Assembly: GCF_024519285.1 (NCBI RefSeq)
Contig: NZ_JAMZCY010000011.1
Location: forward strand, 186,001-250,000
Direction of reading: 5' to 3'
Length of the DNA stretch: 64,000 nt
Source: Cohnella sp. WQ 127256
GTDB lineage: Bacteria; Bacillota; Bacilli; Paenibacillales; Paenibacillaceae
A program made the position numbers and the translations under genes. The notes under the pieces were generated by a model. The model had not been told where the DNA came from and did not search any database. It saw only the letters and a list, made by a program, of their open reading frames with translations. Shown here one piece after another: positions 43,150 to 52,605 of the stretch. The first letter of the stretch is position 1, and every line of letters begins with the position of its first letter.

Positions 43150-44328
43150 TTATTTTCCCGAAGTTTGCTGCATCGATTGAGCGATGGTAATCATGTCATC
43201 ATGCGGCAGATCTTCAGTCGTTAAGCGGAAGTCCATACCGTTGTAGGTCCAAGTCAATGTATTGGTCGCACCTTCTGTCAAATGTCCTAGAGTAAAGCCT
43301 AAGTCCAGCGTAATTCCTTCACCGAACGTAACCGCTCTATCCTTAGCTACCATCTCCACGATTGTAAAGTCGTAGCTACCTGTATAGCGGAGCATGACCC
43401 CTTGGTTGTCGCCGAGTTGCAGATCGCTCTGATCTAGTAATTCAACGCCGACCGGTAATGAATCCACATCCGGCTCAATAATCGAGAGGCTAGCTTCCTT
43501 AGAAGGGGTGTCCTTCCCTTGTCCAGCAGTCCCCTCCTGGTCAGGCAGCGCGGACGTTTCGTTATCCGGCGAAGCGATGGCGCTCGGAGATGAGCTGGCG
43601 TCAGGGGATGCGCTAGCATCTGGCGCAGCAGTCGCTGTCGCGTCAGGGCTTGCACTTCCTTCCACTGAATCCGAAGGCTTGGCGTTAGGGAGAACTCCCA
43701 TGTTCTTATCCATGTCGAATGCTGATTTATCGAATTTCTTACCGAATTCGAAGGAGTCGAAGTTAACCTCAACCATCTTGATCCCATTCGCATCCGAAAC
43801 TTCCACATGATTTGGAGCATAGGTTTTCTGATCGAGCCAAATCTTCTGACGAGCAAACGAACCATTCTGGTAGTTCCCCGCCATGACATCAAATACATAG
43901 TTGTCTTTATCCGTTGTGAACTGTCTTGTGTTGTCTAAGAGAATGCTCTGTGCCAGCGTTTGGAACAAGTAAACCTGTCCTTGATTGTCTGGCCAGTCAC
44001 TCTGGAAGCGATAGCTCTTGTTAAGCTGAGGGGTAAGAACGAATACTCCTTCGCTGTTGCGTAGAACGATTTGTGTAATGTCTCGTTTGGCGTTGGTTAA
44101 AGAAATTCGATACAGCTGTGGCTTTTGGTACCATACCTCTACCTTGTACTCTAGCGGCTGCTGTCCTGTATGTAAGATCATCGTACCGCTGCCTTCATAA
44201 CTCTCCATCTTGCCCACAACTTTGTCCAGGTCCTTTACGATCGAATCCGCATTTTTGCTCCCACAACCGGCCAGTACAAGAACCGAGAACAGGGCAATAG
44301 CGGTGATCCATGAAATCCGACGACGCAT
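43150..44328 (-). CDS. ydcC: YdcC/LolA-like outer-surface lipoprotein
   Basis: 392 residues from the ATG at 44328 (AGGGGTGG upstream). Lipobox LAGC with cysteine at residue 22. The N-terminal ~190 residues have the LolA-like fold (SYEGSGTMILHTG, VWYQKPQLYRISL, QKIWLDQKTYAPNHVEV). A ~70-residue insertion rich in Ser, Pro, Ala and Asp follows (about residues 215-285, repeated ASPDA units), then a second small domain. B. subtilis YdcC lies next to alr and is expressed in sporulation; GerS of clostridia is a relative required for germination. The role here is inferred from synteny. Confidence 0.82.
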   Translation of the reverse strand: MRRRISWITAIALFSVLVLAGCGSKNADSIVKDLDKVVGKMESYEGSGTMILHTGQQPLEYKVEVWYQKPQLYRISLTNAKRDITQIVLRNSEGVFVLTPQLNKSYRFQSDWPDNQGQVYLFQTLAQSILLDNTRQFTTDKDNYVFDVMAGNYQNGSFARQKIWLDQKTYAPNHVEVSDANGIKMVEVNFDSFEFGKKFDKSAFDMDKNMGVLPNAKPSDSVEGSASPDATATAAPDASASPDASSSPSAIASPDNETSALPDQEGTAGQGKDTPSKEASLSIIEPDVDSLPVGVELLDQSDLQLGDNQGVMLRYTGSYDFTIVEMVAKDRAVTFGEGITLDLGFTLGHLTEGATNTLTWTYNGMDFRLTTEDLPHDDMITIAQSMQQTSGK

Positions 44329-44552
44329 GTGATCCACCCCTCTGCACATTAATAATTCCATGGTTCATGTCTATGAGGGGACTTGACCAATTATGCAGAC
44401 GAGTTCCAGCTTGACCAAGAGACAAGCAAATAAGATGGAATATTAGAAAACTCTTAATGCTCGGGGTTGTTTTTACAGGCTTATTTAGGTACTATCATTC
44501 GAACACCTATAAGTGAAAGATCTTCATTCGCCGCATCCATAAGGAGGACCCT

Positions 44553-45659
44553 ATGTTTATTGTAATCGGTCTCGTATTCATCGTTGTATATGCGCTAGTC
44601 GTCTTTTATATCGGTTGGAGTGGATGGGCTTGGATGAAGCCGCTGCATTCGCGTCGTTTTCGCCTAATCTACATCATTTCTCTGGTTTTTCTTGCAAGCT
44701 CCTTCATCCTTGCCCGAGTGTTCAACGGCTCTACAATATTGAGTATTATCGGCTCTTATTGGCTTACGATGTTCAGCTTGCTCATTATGCTTCTGCCGAT
44801 CGTTCATCTTACGGTTTGGCTGACCAAGCTTACTTCATTGCCACGTCATCGTGTGCAGAAATGGGCGGGTAGCTTCACCCTAGTAACGCTTCTCCTCCTT
44901 ATTGGCTACGGCAGCTTCAATGCTTATAGCCCTGTTGTTCGCACCTACGATATCTCCGTGGACAAAGTCGGGCCTGAGAGCCGGGAGTTCAACATTGTTA
45001 TGGCATCCGATATGCATTTCGGCTACTTATCCGGTAAGAAGCATGCGATTCGGATGGTAGAGGAAATTAACGCCTTGAAGCCAGATATCGTTTTGTTTCC
45101 TGGCGACATTATTGACGATGATATTGTTCCTTATCAAAATAAGGGGATTGGAGAGATTTTAGCGCAAATCGAAGCTCCCTACGGCGTATACGCCTCATTA
45201 GGGAATCATGACAAATTCGAAGGTGAAATGGATGAGCTCATTGCTCTACTTGAACAAAGCAACATGAAGGTATTGTATGATGAGTCCGTTACACTGAACG
45301 GATGGCTTACGCTCATCGGTAGTAAGGACCATAGCGATAAGAAACGTGTGGGAGTAGCTGAGCTGATGGATGGCGTTGACCATTCCAATGCTATCGTATT
45401 ATTAGATCATCAGCCCTATGGCTTAGATACTGCGCAGCAGCTTGGCATCGATCTGATGGTGTCTGGGCACACGCATCGGGGTCAAATCGCACCTGCCCAC
45501 CTCATCACACAGCGCTTGTTTGAGAATGATTGGGGGCATCTTCAAAAAGAAAGCTTCCACTCCATCGTCTCCTCCGGTTACGGCTTTTGGGGACCCCCCA
45601 TCCGAATCGGATCGCGCTCGGAAATTGTACAGATAAAAATGCATACGCGTAGCCAGTAA
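44553..45659 (+). CDS. membrane-bound metallophosphoesterase
   Basis: 368 residues. Four or so membrane helices in the first ~135 residues, then a calcineurin-like domain with all metal motifs: ASDMHFG, PGDIIDD, LGNHDKFEG and VSGHTHRGQ. It resembles YkuE/YaeI-type phosphodiesterases, of which some hydrolyse UDP-diacylglucosamine or similar lipids. The catalytic domain follows a short signal-like helical segment (LVTLLLLIGYGSF), so its side of the membrane is probably outside. Substrate unknown. Confidence 0.88.
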   Translation: MFIVIGLVFIVVYALVVFYIGWSGWAWMKPLHSRRFRLIYIISLVFLASSFILARVFNGSTILSIIGSYWLTMFSLLIMLLPIVHLTVWLTKLTSLPRHRVQKWAGSFTLVTLLLLIGYGSFNAYSPVVRTYDISVDKVGPESREFNIVMASDMHFGYLSGKKHAIRMVEEINALKPDIVLFPGDIIDDDIVPYQNKGIGEILAQIEAPYGVYASLGNHDKFEGEMDELIALLEQSNMKVLYDESVTLNGWLTLIGSKDHSDKKRVGVAELMDGVDHSNAIVLLDHQPYGLDTAQQLGIDLMVSGHTHRGQIAPAHLITQRLFENDWGHLQKESFHSIVSSGYGFWGPPIRIGSRSEIVQIKMHTRSQ

Positions 45660-45668
45660 TTCTTTAAC

Positions 45669-45718
45669 AACAAAAACCAATCCCATTCCGATAATTCGGA
45701 ATCGATTGGTTTTTGTTT
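45669..45718. terminator. bidirectional terminator
   Basis: AACAAAAACCAATC/GATTGGTTTTTGTT stem with an inner ATTCCG/CGGAAT stem; serves the converging phosphoesterase and DUF523 genes. Confidence 0.85.
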
Positions 45719-45730
45719 TACTTCCTCTGA

Positions 45731-46195
45731 CTATCCGTCAATTCGAGCGAGCTCTCGCTCGATTTCGTCTAGCTGGTCTTCTCCGAATACGAGGAAGCCA
45801 TTGTTGCGAAGGAGCTCTGCAGTCGTCCCTTGTCCTTCTTTTTTCGCATCTGTAAAGGAGCCATCATAAATGAACAAGCTGCCGCAGGAGGGGCTGTCTT
45901 GCTTCAATATAGCCAAGGCAACGTCATGGCCTTGTGCAAGCTTCAATGAAGCTTGCGCACCTTTTTCAAAGGCTTCGGTAACATCTGAACCAGCACCCGT
46001 TACGACACGGTCACCTTGACGTTGGGCGTCCGGACGAGGTGTAGGCAGACCGCCAACAACTTCTGGGCAAATGTGCACCATACGGCCTTCCTCGTACCAT
46101 TTCAGAAAACGTGAGTCCAAGCAGGGAACATCCCCATTGTCATAGCGGACCTTGTGACCTAACAAACAAGCGCTCACGAGTATTTTTCTAGCCAT
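45731..46195 (-). CDS. DUF523/TudS-type desulfidase
   Basis: 154 residues, the compact form of the family. The three hallmark cysteines are C10 (VSACLLG), C43 (HICPEV) and C104 (DSPSCGS), which in characterised TudS bind a [4Fe-4S] cluster that removes sulfur from 2-thiouracil. It begins 48 bp after the stop codon of the NMT1-type binding protein on the same strand, with no terminator between, and so may be the last gene of that importer operon. Desulfuration of a thiopyrimidine is inferred from the family; the actual substrate is untested. Confidence 0.8.
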   Translation of the reverse strand: MARKILVSACLLGHKVRYDNGDVPCLDSRFLKWYEEGRMVHICPEVVGGLPTPRPDAQRQGDRVVTGAGSDVTEAFEKGAQASLKLAQGHDVALAILKQDSPSCGSLFIYDGSFTDAKKEGQGTTAELLRNNGFLVFGEDQLDEIERELARIDG

Positions 46196-46243
46196 AGTTG
46201 CTCCTCCGTTTCAAGATTTGATTGTGATCGAATGGTCTTGAGA

Positions 46244-47356
46244 TTACTTCGTAGCCAGCTCCCAAACCTCATTCGTATAAGCTTTCGACAAATCTACCTC
46301 TTGCTTTAGAACACCAAACTTAAGTGCGATATCCGCGGTTTGCTTGAATGCAGCGGCATCGATGTACCCGATCTTAGAGTTATCTGTACCTTCAGGAAGG
46401 ACAAGCGCACCGATTGCTTTCATCATTGTAAGTTGATGCTCTCTCGTCGTGCTGCCTTGATCTACACTCTTCATGACGATATCCGTTGCTTCTTCTGGAT
46501 TTGCAATCGCATCCTTCCAGCCTTTGAAGGAAGCACGAAGGAATTTCACCGCTGTCTCTTGGTTATCAGCCAGCCACTCCGAGTTAGCGAACAGATTGTC
46601 TTGCAGCATGGCAACACCCTCTGTATTCATATCAATTACATTCACATCATTTTCGCTAACACCTGCAGCTAACACTAGCGGGTACTCATTGTGCGTCAGT
46701 GCTGATGCAGCATCCAACTGATTGTTCAAAAATTGGTCCATCGTAAATCCTTGTTTTGTTAAAGTCACGTCTTTCGTGGAATCTAGGTTATATTTTTCAA
46801 GCAAAGCAAGAATTTCGAATTCAAGTCCCCCCATCCATGCGCCTACCTTTTTGCCTTTCAGATCCGCTGGAGTGTTGATTCCGGCAGATTTTTTGGAAAT
46901 GAGAAGCATGCCGCTCTTCTGGGACATTTGTGCAATTTGGATAAGCGGGAAGCCTTCTTCTTGGTGGGAAAGAAGCCCAGCAACCCATGTATTACCGATA
47001 TCTGCTGCACCATTCGCAACTTGTTGCTCAGGAATGATATCAGGTCCGCCCGGCAAAATTTCTACATCAAGACCTTCTTCTTTATAGTAACCTTTGTCCA
47101 ATGCAACGAAATAACCACCAAATTGAGTTTGCGGTAACCATTTGAGTTGAAGTCTAACCTTCGTCAGCTCTCCGGACGGTTCTTTTGAAGCTGCTTCTCC
47201 GGAAGATTGCGCACTCGCAGAGGCTTGCGCGGAAGTTGAAGGTGATGCCGCGTTATTGTCCTTATTGCCTCCGCATGCGGACAAGATGGCTGTGAGGACT
47301 AACATTAGAGTTAAAATAAGTGCTGACTTGCGATAATGTCGTTGTTTCTTAATCAT
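46244..47356 (-). CDS. NMT1/THI5-like ABC transporter substrate-binding lipoprotein
   Basis: 370 residues from the ATG at 47356 (AAGGAG eight bases upstream). Lipobox LSAC with cysteine at residue 28. The conserved block LKWLPQTQFGGYFVALDKGYY and GGPDIIPEQQVANGAADIG define the NMT1/THI5-like family, which binds thiamine pyrimidine precursors, riboflavin, pyrimidines, or nitrate/sulfonate-like anions. No TPP or FMN riboswitch is seen upstream; control is more likely by the divergent LysR protein. The downstream DUF523 gene points to a pyrimidine-like ligand. Confidence 0.85.
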   Translation of the reverse strand: MIKKQRHYRKSALILTLMLVLTAILSACGGNKDNNAASPSTSAQASASAQSSGEAASKEPSGELTKVRLQLKWLPQTQFGGYFVALDKGYYKEEGLDVEILPGGPDIIPEQQVANGAADIGNTWVAGLLSHQEEGFPLIQIAQMSQKSGMLLISKKSAGINTPADLKGKKVGAWMGGLEFEILALLEKYNLDSTKDVTLTKQGFTMDQFLNNQLDAASALTHNEYPLVLAAGVSENDVNVIDMNTEGVAMLQDNLFANSEWLADNQETAVKFLRASFKGWKDAIANPEEATDIVMKSVDQGSTTREHQLTMMKAIGALVLPEGTDNSKIGYIDAAAFKQTADIALKFGVLKQEVDLSKAYTNEVWELATK

Positions 47357-47462
47357 TTCGATTGCTCCTTCTTGGATGGGGGAATGTTGGTCTTGCTTTG
47401 ATATATGATTAGCATAGCGTGAGCTCATCTTAATCTCATCGCGATGTCTACCATAGCTAATC

Positions 47463-48269
47463 TCATAACATATTACGTTGGGAAGAGTGCCATTTCACGG
47501 ACCATTTTTCCGCTTTTTCAATCACCATATAGAAGATGACCCCGGCTACTGCCGCCATTAGAATACACGCCCAGCCCATAGACATCTTGGCAACTTTAAT
47601 AGAGTTGGAGAGCAAGTAGCCTAAACCACCGGAAGAGAAGAAAAACTCGCTTACGATAGCGCCGATCATACTAGCTGTCGCATTTATTTTCAGCGCGGTA
47701 AACACGTAGGGCAAGCTATTCGTCAACCGTAAGTAACGGAACACTTGAAAGGAGCTAGAGCCATAAGAATGCATGAGATCCAATGCATTAGGGTCAACGC
47801 TATTTAGTCCCTTATGAGCATTAAAGGCCATTGCAGCCATCGTCGTGACTGTTACAACAGCGATCCGGGAGCCAAGCCCGTCACTGAACCAGAGATTCAT
47901 AATTGGTGCTAAGGCGATAATTGGTACAGCGTTTAATGCGGCAATCAGCAGAAGCCCGCCGGAACCCCATTTCGGCCATGCTGTGGCAATAGTCGCTACT
48001 CCGAAGCCGATTAAGGAGCCGATGAGCATCCCGATCAGCGCTTCAGTCATCGTATACCGGGTATAGCTTAACAGCAGTTCAATATTATCCTTGAACGTAT
48101 CCCATATTCTAGAAGGAAGCGGCAGCTGATGAAGCCGGATATTAAACAGCTTGTGAAAAATTTGTTGCTGCCATAGCCAGATGAACAATACGCCTGCCAA
48201 GATCGGCATGATATACTGTTTCAAAGCTCTCATAGCCAACTGTTTTGACTTATAGCGGATAGTAGCCAT
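47463..48269 (-). CDS. ABC transporter permease (ThiX/SsuC type)
   Basis: 268 residues with about six membrane helices. The ATPase-docking loop is LDLMHSYGSSSFQVFRYLRL (compact EAA-like motif with G at position 8). It overlaps the other permease gene by one base (ATGA-type junction). Part of a heterodimeric channel. Confidence 0.88.
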   Translation of the reverse strand: MATIRYKSKQLAMRALKQYIMPILAGVLFIWLWQQQIFHKLFNIRLHQLPLPSRIWDTFKDNIELLLSYTRYTMTEALIGMLIGSLIGFGVATIATAWPKWGSGGLLLIAALNAVPIIALAPIMNLWFSDGLGSRIAVVTVTTMAAMAFNAHKGLNSVDPNALDLMHSYGSSSFQVFRYLRLTNSLPYVFTALKINATASMIGAIVSEFFFSSGGLGYLLSNSIKVAKMSMGWACILMAAVAGVIFYMVIEKAEKWSVKWHSSQRNML

Positions 48270-49069
48270 TAGTTATCGCCTCCTTTCGTACGAAAAGCAG
48301 GCTGCCATGGCGTAACGATTCGCTCGATTAATTGGACTAGCAAATAGTTGGCGATTCCTAGTAGAGCGGAAGCGACGACTGTAGACCAAAACATATAGGT
48401 GTTGGATGGTCCATAGTAAAGGTTCCTCAGCATAATGACACCGATACCATGCCTTGCACCCATCATTTCCACTAGGATGGCAGCCGTTACGGCAAGTGGA
48501 GCCGCGATTTTCAACCCATTAAACAATCCGGGCAATCCATTCGGTAGGAGCAGCTTCCAGTAGATGCTCCAACGATTTGCTGCATAGGAATGCATCAATT
48601 CTAGTGAACCGGGACTAACGCTCCGAATTCCTTTGAGCATATTCAAGCTAACCGGAAAAAAAGTAATATAAGCGGCGATAATGACGCGAGACCAGTTCTC
48701 GTCATGAACGATTCCATATATGATTGGCGCAAGGCCAAGCACTGGAATCATCTGAGAGAGGATTACATAAGGAAAAACTGTTTTCTCCGCCCACGTCGAT
48801 AAGCTCATCAAAATGGCCAGGATTGCTCCAACAGCAGTGCCAAGAAGTAAACCTGCACCGGCATTAATGAAGGTAGACCAGCCCTCTTGGAGAAGCGTTA
48901 AACCATAGGTGAAAAGCGTATGAACGACCTCGTGAATATAGGGCACTTTGGATTGAGCAAGCGTTGTCTCTTTGACCTCTAGCAAATACCAAGAAACGAG
49001 CTGCCATATGACTAACAAAGAGAAGAGCCATGCTAGTGAAGGAAGTAAGCGATCTTTAATGCGCTTCAT
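48269..49069 (-). CDS. ABC transporter permease (ThiX/SsuC type)
   Basis: 266 residues with about six membrane helices and docking loop LELMHSYAANRWSIYWKLLLP. It starts 3 bp after the ATPase stop. Partner of the permease at 47463. Confidence 0.88.
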   Translation of the reverse strand: MKRIKDRLLPSLAWLFSLLVIWQLVSWYLLEVKETTLAQSKVPYIHEVVHTLFTYGLTLLQEGWSTFINAGAGLLLGTAVGAILAILMSLSTWAEKTVFPYVILSQMIPVLGLAPIIYGIVHDENWSRVIIAAYITFFPVSLNMLKGIRSVSPGSLELMHSYAANRWSIYWKLLLPNGLPGLFNGLKIAAPLAVTAAILVEMMGARHGIGVIMLRNLYYGPSNTYMFWSTVVASALLGIANYLLVQLIERIVTPWQPAFRTKGGDN

Positions 49070-49072
49070 TGG

Positions 49073-49840
49073 CTAGCTCCCTTCGAAGCTGTCCCTGATC
49101 TGGGTAATCAGCTTGTAAAACTCGGGGCTATTCCGCATCTCTTTCGTACGAGGACGAGGTAGCGTGATATCTACGACAGCAGAAAGCCTACCCGGATGCG
49201 GCGACAGTACGAATACCCGGTCGGATAGAAACACGGATTCCGAAATACTATGGGTAACAAAAACGACAGTGCTGTTGGTCTTTTTCCAAATTGCTAGCAA
49301 CTCTTCGTTAAGACGCTCTCTTGAAAATTCATCCAAGGCGGAAAATGGTTCATCCATAAGTAAAATTTCTGGTTCCATCGCAAGCGCTCTAGCAATGGCG
49401 ATTCGCTGCTGCATGCCGCCGCTGAGCTGCCATGGATACTTATCCTTGAACTTTTCCAGACCAACAAGCTCCAAGAGTTCAAGCGCTTTGCGCTCACGTT
49501 CGGCTTTAGGTACCTTTTTCAATTCCAGCGGAAGCGTAATGTTGTCTTTAACCTTTCTCCAGTCGTAAAGGGTTGGATTCTGGAACACAATTCCATACTT
49601 TTGCGATAGTCGAGCTTGACGTGTGGATTGCCCTGCGATTTCAATGCTACCGTTCGTTGGTGTCAGTAGATCGGCCATCATCCTGAGCAAAGTCGTTTTA
49701 CCACAGCCCGATGGTCCTAGGAGGGAAACGAATTCCCCCTTGCCGATCGATAAGCTAACCTCTTTAACAGCTAATACTTCCGACGATTCCGATTGATAGC
49801 TCATGCTCACATTTTTTACTTCAATTCCAGCGGGATTCAT
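49073..49840 (-). CDS. ABC transporter ATPase (SsuB/TauB/ThiZ type)
   Basis: 255 residues from the ATG at 49840 (GGAGG eight bases upstream). Walker A GPSGCGKTT, signature LSGGMQQRIAIARAL, Walker B ILLMDEPF and switch HSISES. First gene of the importer operon; order ATPase, permease, permease, binding protein. Confidence 0.92.
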   Translation of the reverse strand: MNPAGIEVKNVSMSYQSESSEVLAVKEVSLSIGKGEFVSLLGPSGCGKTTLLRMMADLLTPTNGSIEIAGQSTRQARLSQKYGIVFQNPTLYDWRKVKDNITLPLELKKVPKAERERKALELLELVGLEKFKDKYPWQLSGGMQQRIAIARALAMEPEILLMDEPFSALDEFSRERLNEELLAIWKKTNSTVVFVTHSISESVFLSDRVFVLSPHPGRLSAVVDITLPRPRTKEMRNSPEFYKLITQIRDSFEGS

Positions 49841-49928
49841 GTTTGCGTCCTCCAAATCAGTGCCTTTCCTGTATGTATAACAATATCGTCCGCATTAATC
49901 CGATCTAATTAGTAAGAATTAAAATAGC

Positions 49929-49944
49929 TATGAACGATATCATA
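49929..49944. promoter_or_regulatory. candidate LysR box
   Basis: TATGA-ACGATA-TCATA, 5-bp arms around six bases with the T-N11-A spacing of LysR sites, in the divergent region between the importer operon and lysR. Confidence 0.35.
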
Positions 49945-50020
49945 CAAAACTTAAGCCCAAAAGTACAATTCATAAATGTAATCGAAGTAATTAATATTAG
50001 TAAAGAAGGTAGGAATTACG

Positions 50021-50944
50021 ATGCAGATTCGCTTACTTCAAACCTTTCAAACCATTGTACGATTAGGTAGCTTCCATCGCGCCGCTGTGGCTTTGAAATA
50101 TTCCCAACCCACAGTTACCGTGCACCTTCAGAAACTGGAATCTGAATTGGGAATCAAGCTTATAGAACGAGGCAAGACGATTAAGCTGACCAGGGAAGGT
50201 CAGCTTGTCTATGAGCGAGCGGATGCACTATTGAAAGAATACTGGGAGTTTAGCAGCACATTAGAGGATATGGTCCGTGGAGAAACGGGTATTATTCATA
50301 TTGGATCTGCAGAACCTTCAGCTAGTAGACTCGTTCCATCTATTGTAGCTGCATTCCTGGAAACAAAGCCTAAGGCGCAAATTACGATTACGGTAGGAAC
50401 GAATCAAGAGTTGATGCAGCTCGTGTTGAACGATCAAATTGATTTCGCATTATGTCATCAGCCTGAGCCTGATCTGTATGCTCGTTGTGAGCGACCAGAT
50501 CCGAGCATGGAGATTGAATTTCATCCACTGCAATTTGAACGCTTTACACTGTTAATCCCAAGTAAACACAGGCTTGCGCATCAAAACAACATTCAGTTTA
50601 GTGATCTACATAATGAAAGGCTGTTGGTAACTCCTGAATCTTGTCCCTTTCGATTACGATTGGAATCCATGATGGATCGTAAGGCCGGAGTTTCCTTTAA
50701 AAATAAAATCGAAGTTGGCAGCATAACAGCGGTTAAAAATTATGTTCAGGCAGGCTTAGGGATTACATTCGTTCCTAGCATAGACTCACATCCTCTGCTT
50801 GATGGCACAATGGCAAAAGAGGTTGAAGATATTGAAAACGGCCCTCAGCTTGGTATTCTCGCAAAGCGAGGCTCAATTGTGTCAGGTACACTGAACGCGA
50901 CCTTGTTCGAGGAATTTCAGAAGCAACTGCTCATGGATATGTAA
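50021..50944 (+). CDS. LysR family transcriptional regulator
   Basis: 307 residues. N-terminal helix-turn-helix (GSFHRAAVALKYSQPTVTVHL) and a type 2 periplasmic-binding effector domain (from about 90). It is divergent from the NMT1-type importer operon and therefore its probable activator. The effector may be the transported compound. Confidence 0.92.
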   Translation: MQIRLLQTFQTIVRLGSFHRAAVALKYSQPTVTVHLQKLESELGIKLIERGKTIKLTREGQLVYERADALLKEYWEFSSTLEDMVRGETGIIHIGSAEPSASRLVPSIVAAFLETKPKAQITITVGTNQELMQLVLNDQIDFALCHQPEPDLYARCERPDPSMEIEFHPLQFERFTLLIPSKHRLAHQNNIQFSDLHNERLLVTPESCPFRLRLESMMDRKAGVSFKNKIEVGSITAVKNYVQAGLGITFVPSIDSHPLLDGTMAKEVEDIENGPQLGILAKRGSIVSGTLNATLFEEFQKQLLMDM

Positions 50945-50985
50945 CTAAGGTTAGTTGCAGCTCGATAACCTATGAACAACAACAA

Positions 50986-51022
50986 ACAGACAGACAGGGA
51001 GCCTAAGCTTCCTGTCTGTCTC
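50986..51022. terminator. bidirectional terminator
   Basis: AGACAGACAGG/CCTGTCTGTCT stem around GAGCCTAAGCTT between the converging lysR and methyltransferase genes. Confidence 0.75.
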
Positions 51023-51045
51023 CAGATTCAAATTCGATTCACATC

Positions 51046-52605
51046 TCACATTGTATTCAGAAGATCTCGAAGCCCCAACGCACCTTCGTGCTCAGGCTCC
51101 ATAGCTAGAGTTCGAAGCGAGTACTCCAGTGAAGCAGCATCATCTCCAACTTCGTAGCAGCAAACCGCTAGGTGATAGATCACATCGAAATCAGTCTCGT
51201 GATATTGGAGTGACCTTACAAAGAACACCAATGCATCCTGGTAAAACTCCATTTGAAATAGCAATAAGCCAATGTCTAACGCAAAGTTAGGCCTCTCCTC
51301 CACAGGATAGTAGCTTCTCCACATGAATTGTATGCCATTGCGAATATCCTCCATCTCAGCTTCGTTAGCCGTCGCAAGAAGCGCCCAAATACGCTTACCG
51401 CTTTGCTGGAGCCATTGCGCATCATAGCCACCCAAACGCCACAAAGCCAGGATTTGACGGAGCTCCATTTGTTCCAGCTGTCCATCAAACCATTGCTTCA
51501 TGCTGAAAAAGTCGTCTGGACCAAAGCGTTCGATAAATCGTCGATAAGCCAGTCGGGTATTCGAATAGCTTATTGGACTTTCAAGCATGAGAATACAGCC
51601 TACATTTAGGTTATTATGATGATGCGTTGTAAAGAAAGCTTGTGCGCCTTTCTGTTCGAAAAAGGCTTGAATCGCATGATAGTTCGCCGTTAGGGAGAAG
51701 CTTCCATGAACGATTAATTTCGGGGGCTCGGAAAACTCCCAACTTTCTAAGCGATGGTCGCCTTTATCCGCCGTGAGCAGAAGAAAACCTCTCTTCGACA
51801 GCTGGCTAAGCCGCTCTAAACAAGCTAATCCGATATCCGGGAATAGGATATGAGAATCCTCAAGCTTCTCTCTATACAGCTGTATAACGTCATGGTAGGG
51901 ATACGTTGCCTGCTCGTATTGTTCAGCCCGGTAATAATGATACTCAAGAATCGCTTTCTCCAGCATCTCCGATGTGCTTAGACCGGTTGCTCCATCCGGA
52001 TAGTGTTGAGATACTTTACACTCATAGATTTTATTATCTTCTACATAGAGCAGCTCTTGCGGAATCCCATCAAAAAAGTAATTCGCAACAACGATAAGTG
52101 GCTGCTCCAGGTCGCCTGTTCGGATAACTTCGCCCGAATGGGTCAATACCAGCTCGGTATCCTGAACTGCATCAAATTTCGCGAAGTCTAGTACTCCCTG
52201 TTCAACAAAAGGAATTAAACTACGATGTTGCTGCCAAAAGGCTATATTTTTGACTGCCAAGTCACTCAATATATATCGATAAGACGGGAGCTCGATTCCC
52301 GCAAATTGGATTAACTCACTCAATTCCTTAAGAACATGAAAGGCTAATTGGCCCGAACCTGATCCAAGCTCAACGATAGTAATCGGTTCTGAGAGGTTGC
52401 CTGATCTGGCTCTATCTTGAAGAAAGCCAAATATCATTTCCGCATACGCGACCGCAATCATCGGATTACTCGTTATGTATTGTGGAACCACTCCAGATTG
52501 CCACGCTTCGCTTCCCTGCTCTTCATAATAAGATCTCTGTAGCTCCCATATCGGGGCTTCGCTGAATCGATAAATGGATTGTTCCGTTTGTGTCATCTCA
52601 TTCAT
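51046..52605 (-). CDS. MidA-like (NDUFAF7-type) SAM methyltransferase with helical-repeat tail
   Basis: 519 residues from the ATG at 52605; ribosome sites are weak at all candidate starts. The N-terminal ~330 residues resemble the COG1565 MidA/NDUFAF7 class: SAM motif VELGSGSGQLAFHV, then YILSDLAVKN and ANYFFDGIPQELL. The C-terminal ~120 residues look like tetratricopeptide repeats (ALDIGLLLFQMEFYQDALVFF, YHLAVCCYEVGDDAASLEYSLRTLAMEPEHEGA). NDUFAF7 methylates an arginine of complex I in mitochondria. The bacterial target is unknown, and the TPR tail suggests protein binding. Free-standing gene. Confidence 0.75.
   Translation of the reverse strand: MNEMTQTEQSIYRFSEAPIWELQRSYYEEQGSEAWQSGVVPQYITSNPMIAVAYAEMIFGFLQDRARSGNLSEPITIVELGSGSGQLAFHVLKELSELIQFAGIELPSYRYILSDLAVKNIAFWQQHRSLIPFVEQGVLDFAKFDAVQDTELVLTHSGEVIRTGDLEQPLIVVANYFFDGIPQELLYVEDNKIYECKVSQHYPDGATGLSTSEMLEKAILEYHYYRAEQYEQATYPYHDVIQLYREKLEDSHILFPDIGLACLERLSQLSKRGFLLLTADKGDHRLESWEFSEPPKLIVHGSFSLTANYHAIQAFFEQKGAQAFFTTHHHNNLNVGCILMLESPISYSNTRLAYRRFIERFGPDDFFSMKQWFDGQLEQMELRQILALWRLGGYDAQWLQQSGKRIWALLATANEAEMEDIRNGIQFMWRSYYPVEERPNFALDIGLLLFQMEFYQDALVFFVRSLQYHETDFDVIYHLAVCCYEVGDDAASLEYSLRTLAMEPEHEGALGLRDLLNTM

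Noticed and set aside
47357..47462. TPP or FMN riboswitch upstream of the NMT1-type binding protein
   Set aside because: Only 106 bases lie between the genes and I see none of the conserved TPP or RFN core motifs; the first gene of the operon also lacks them.
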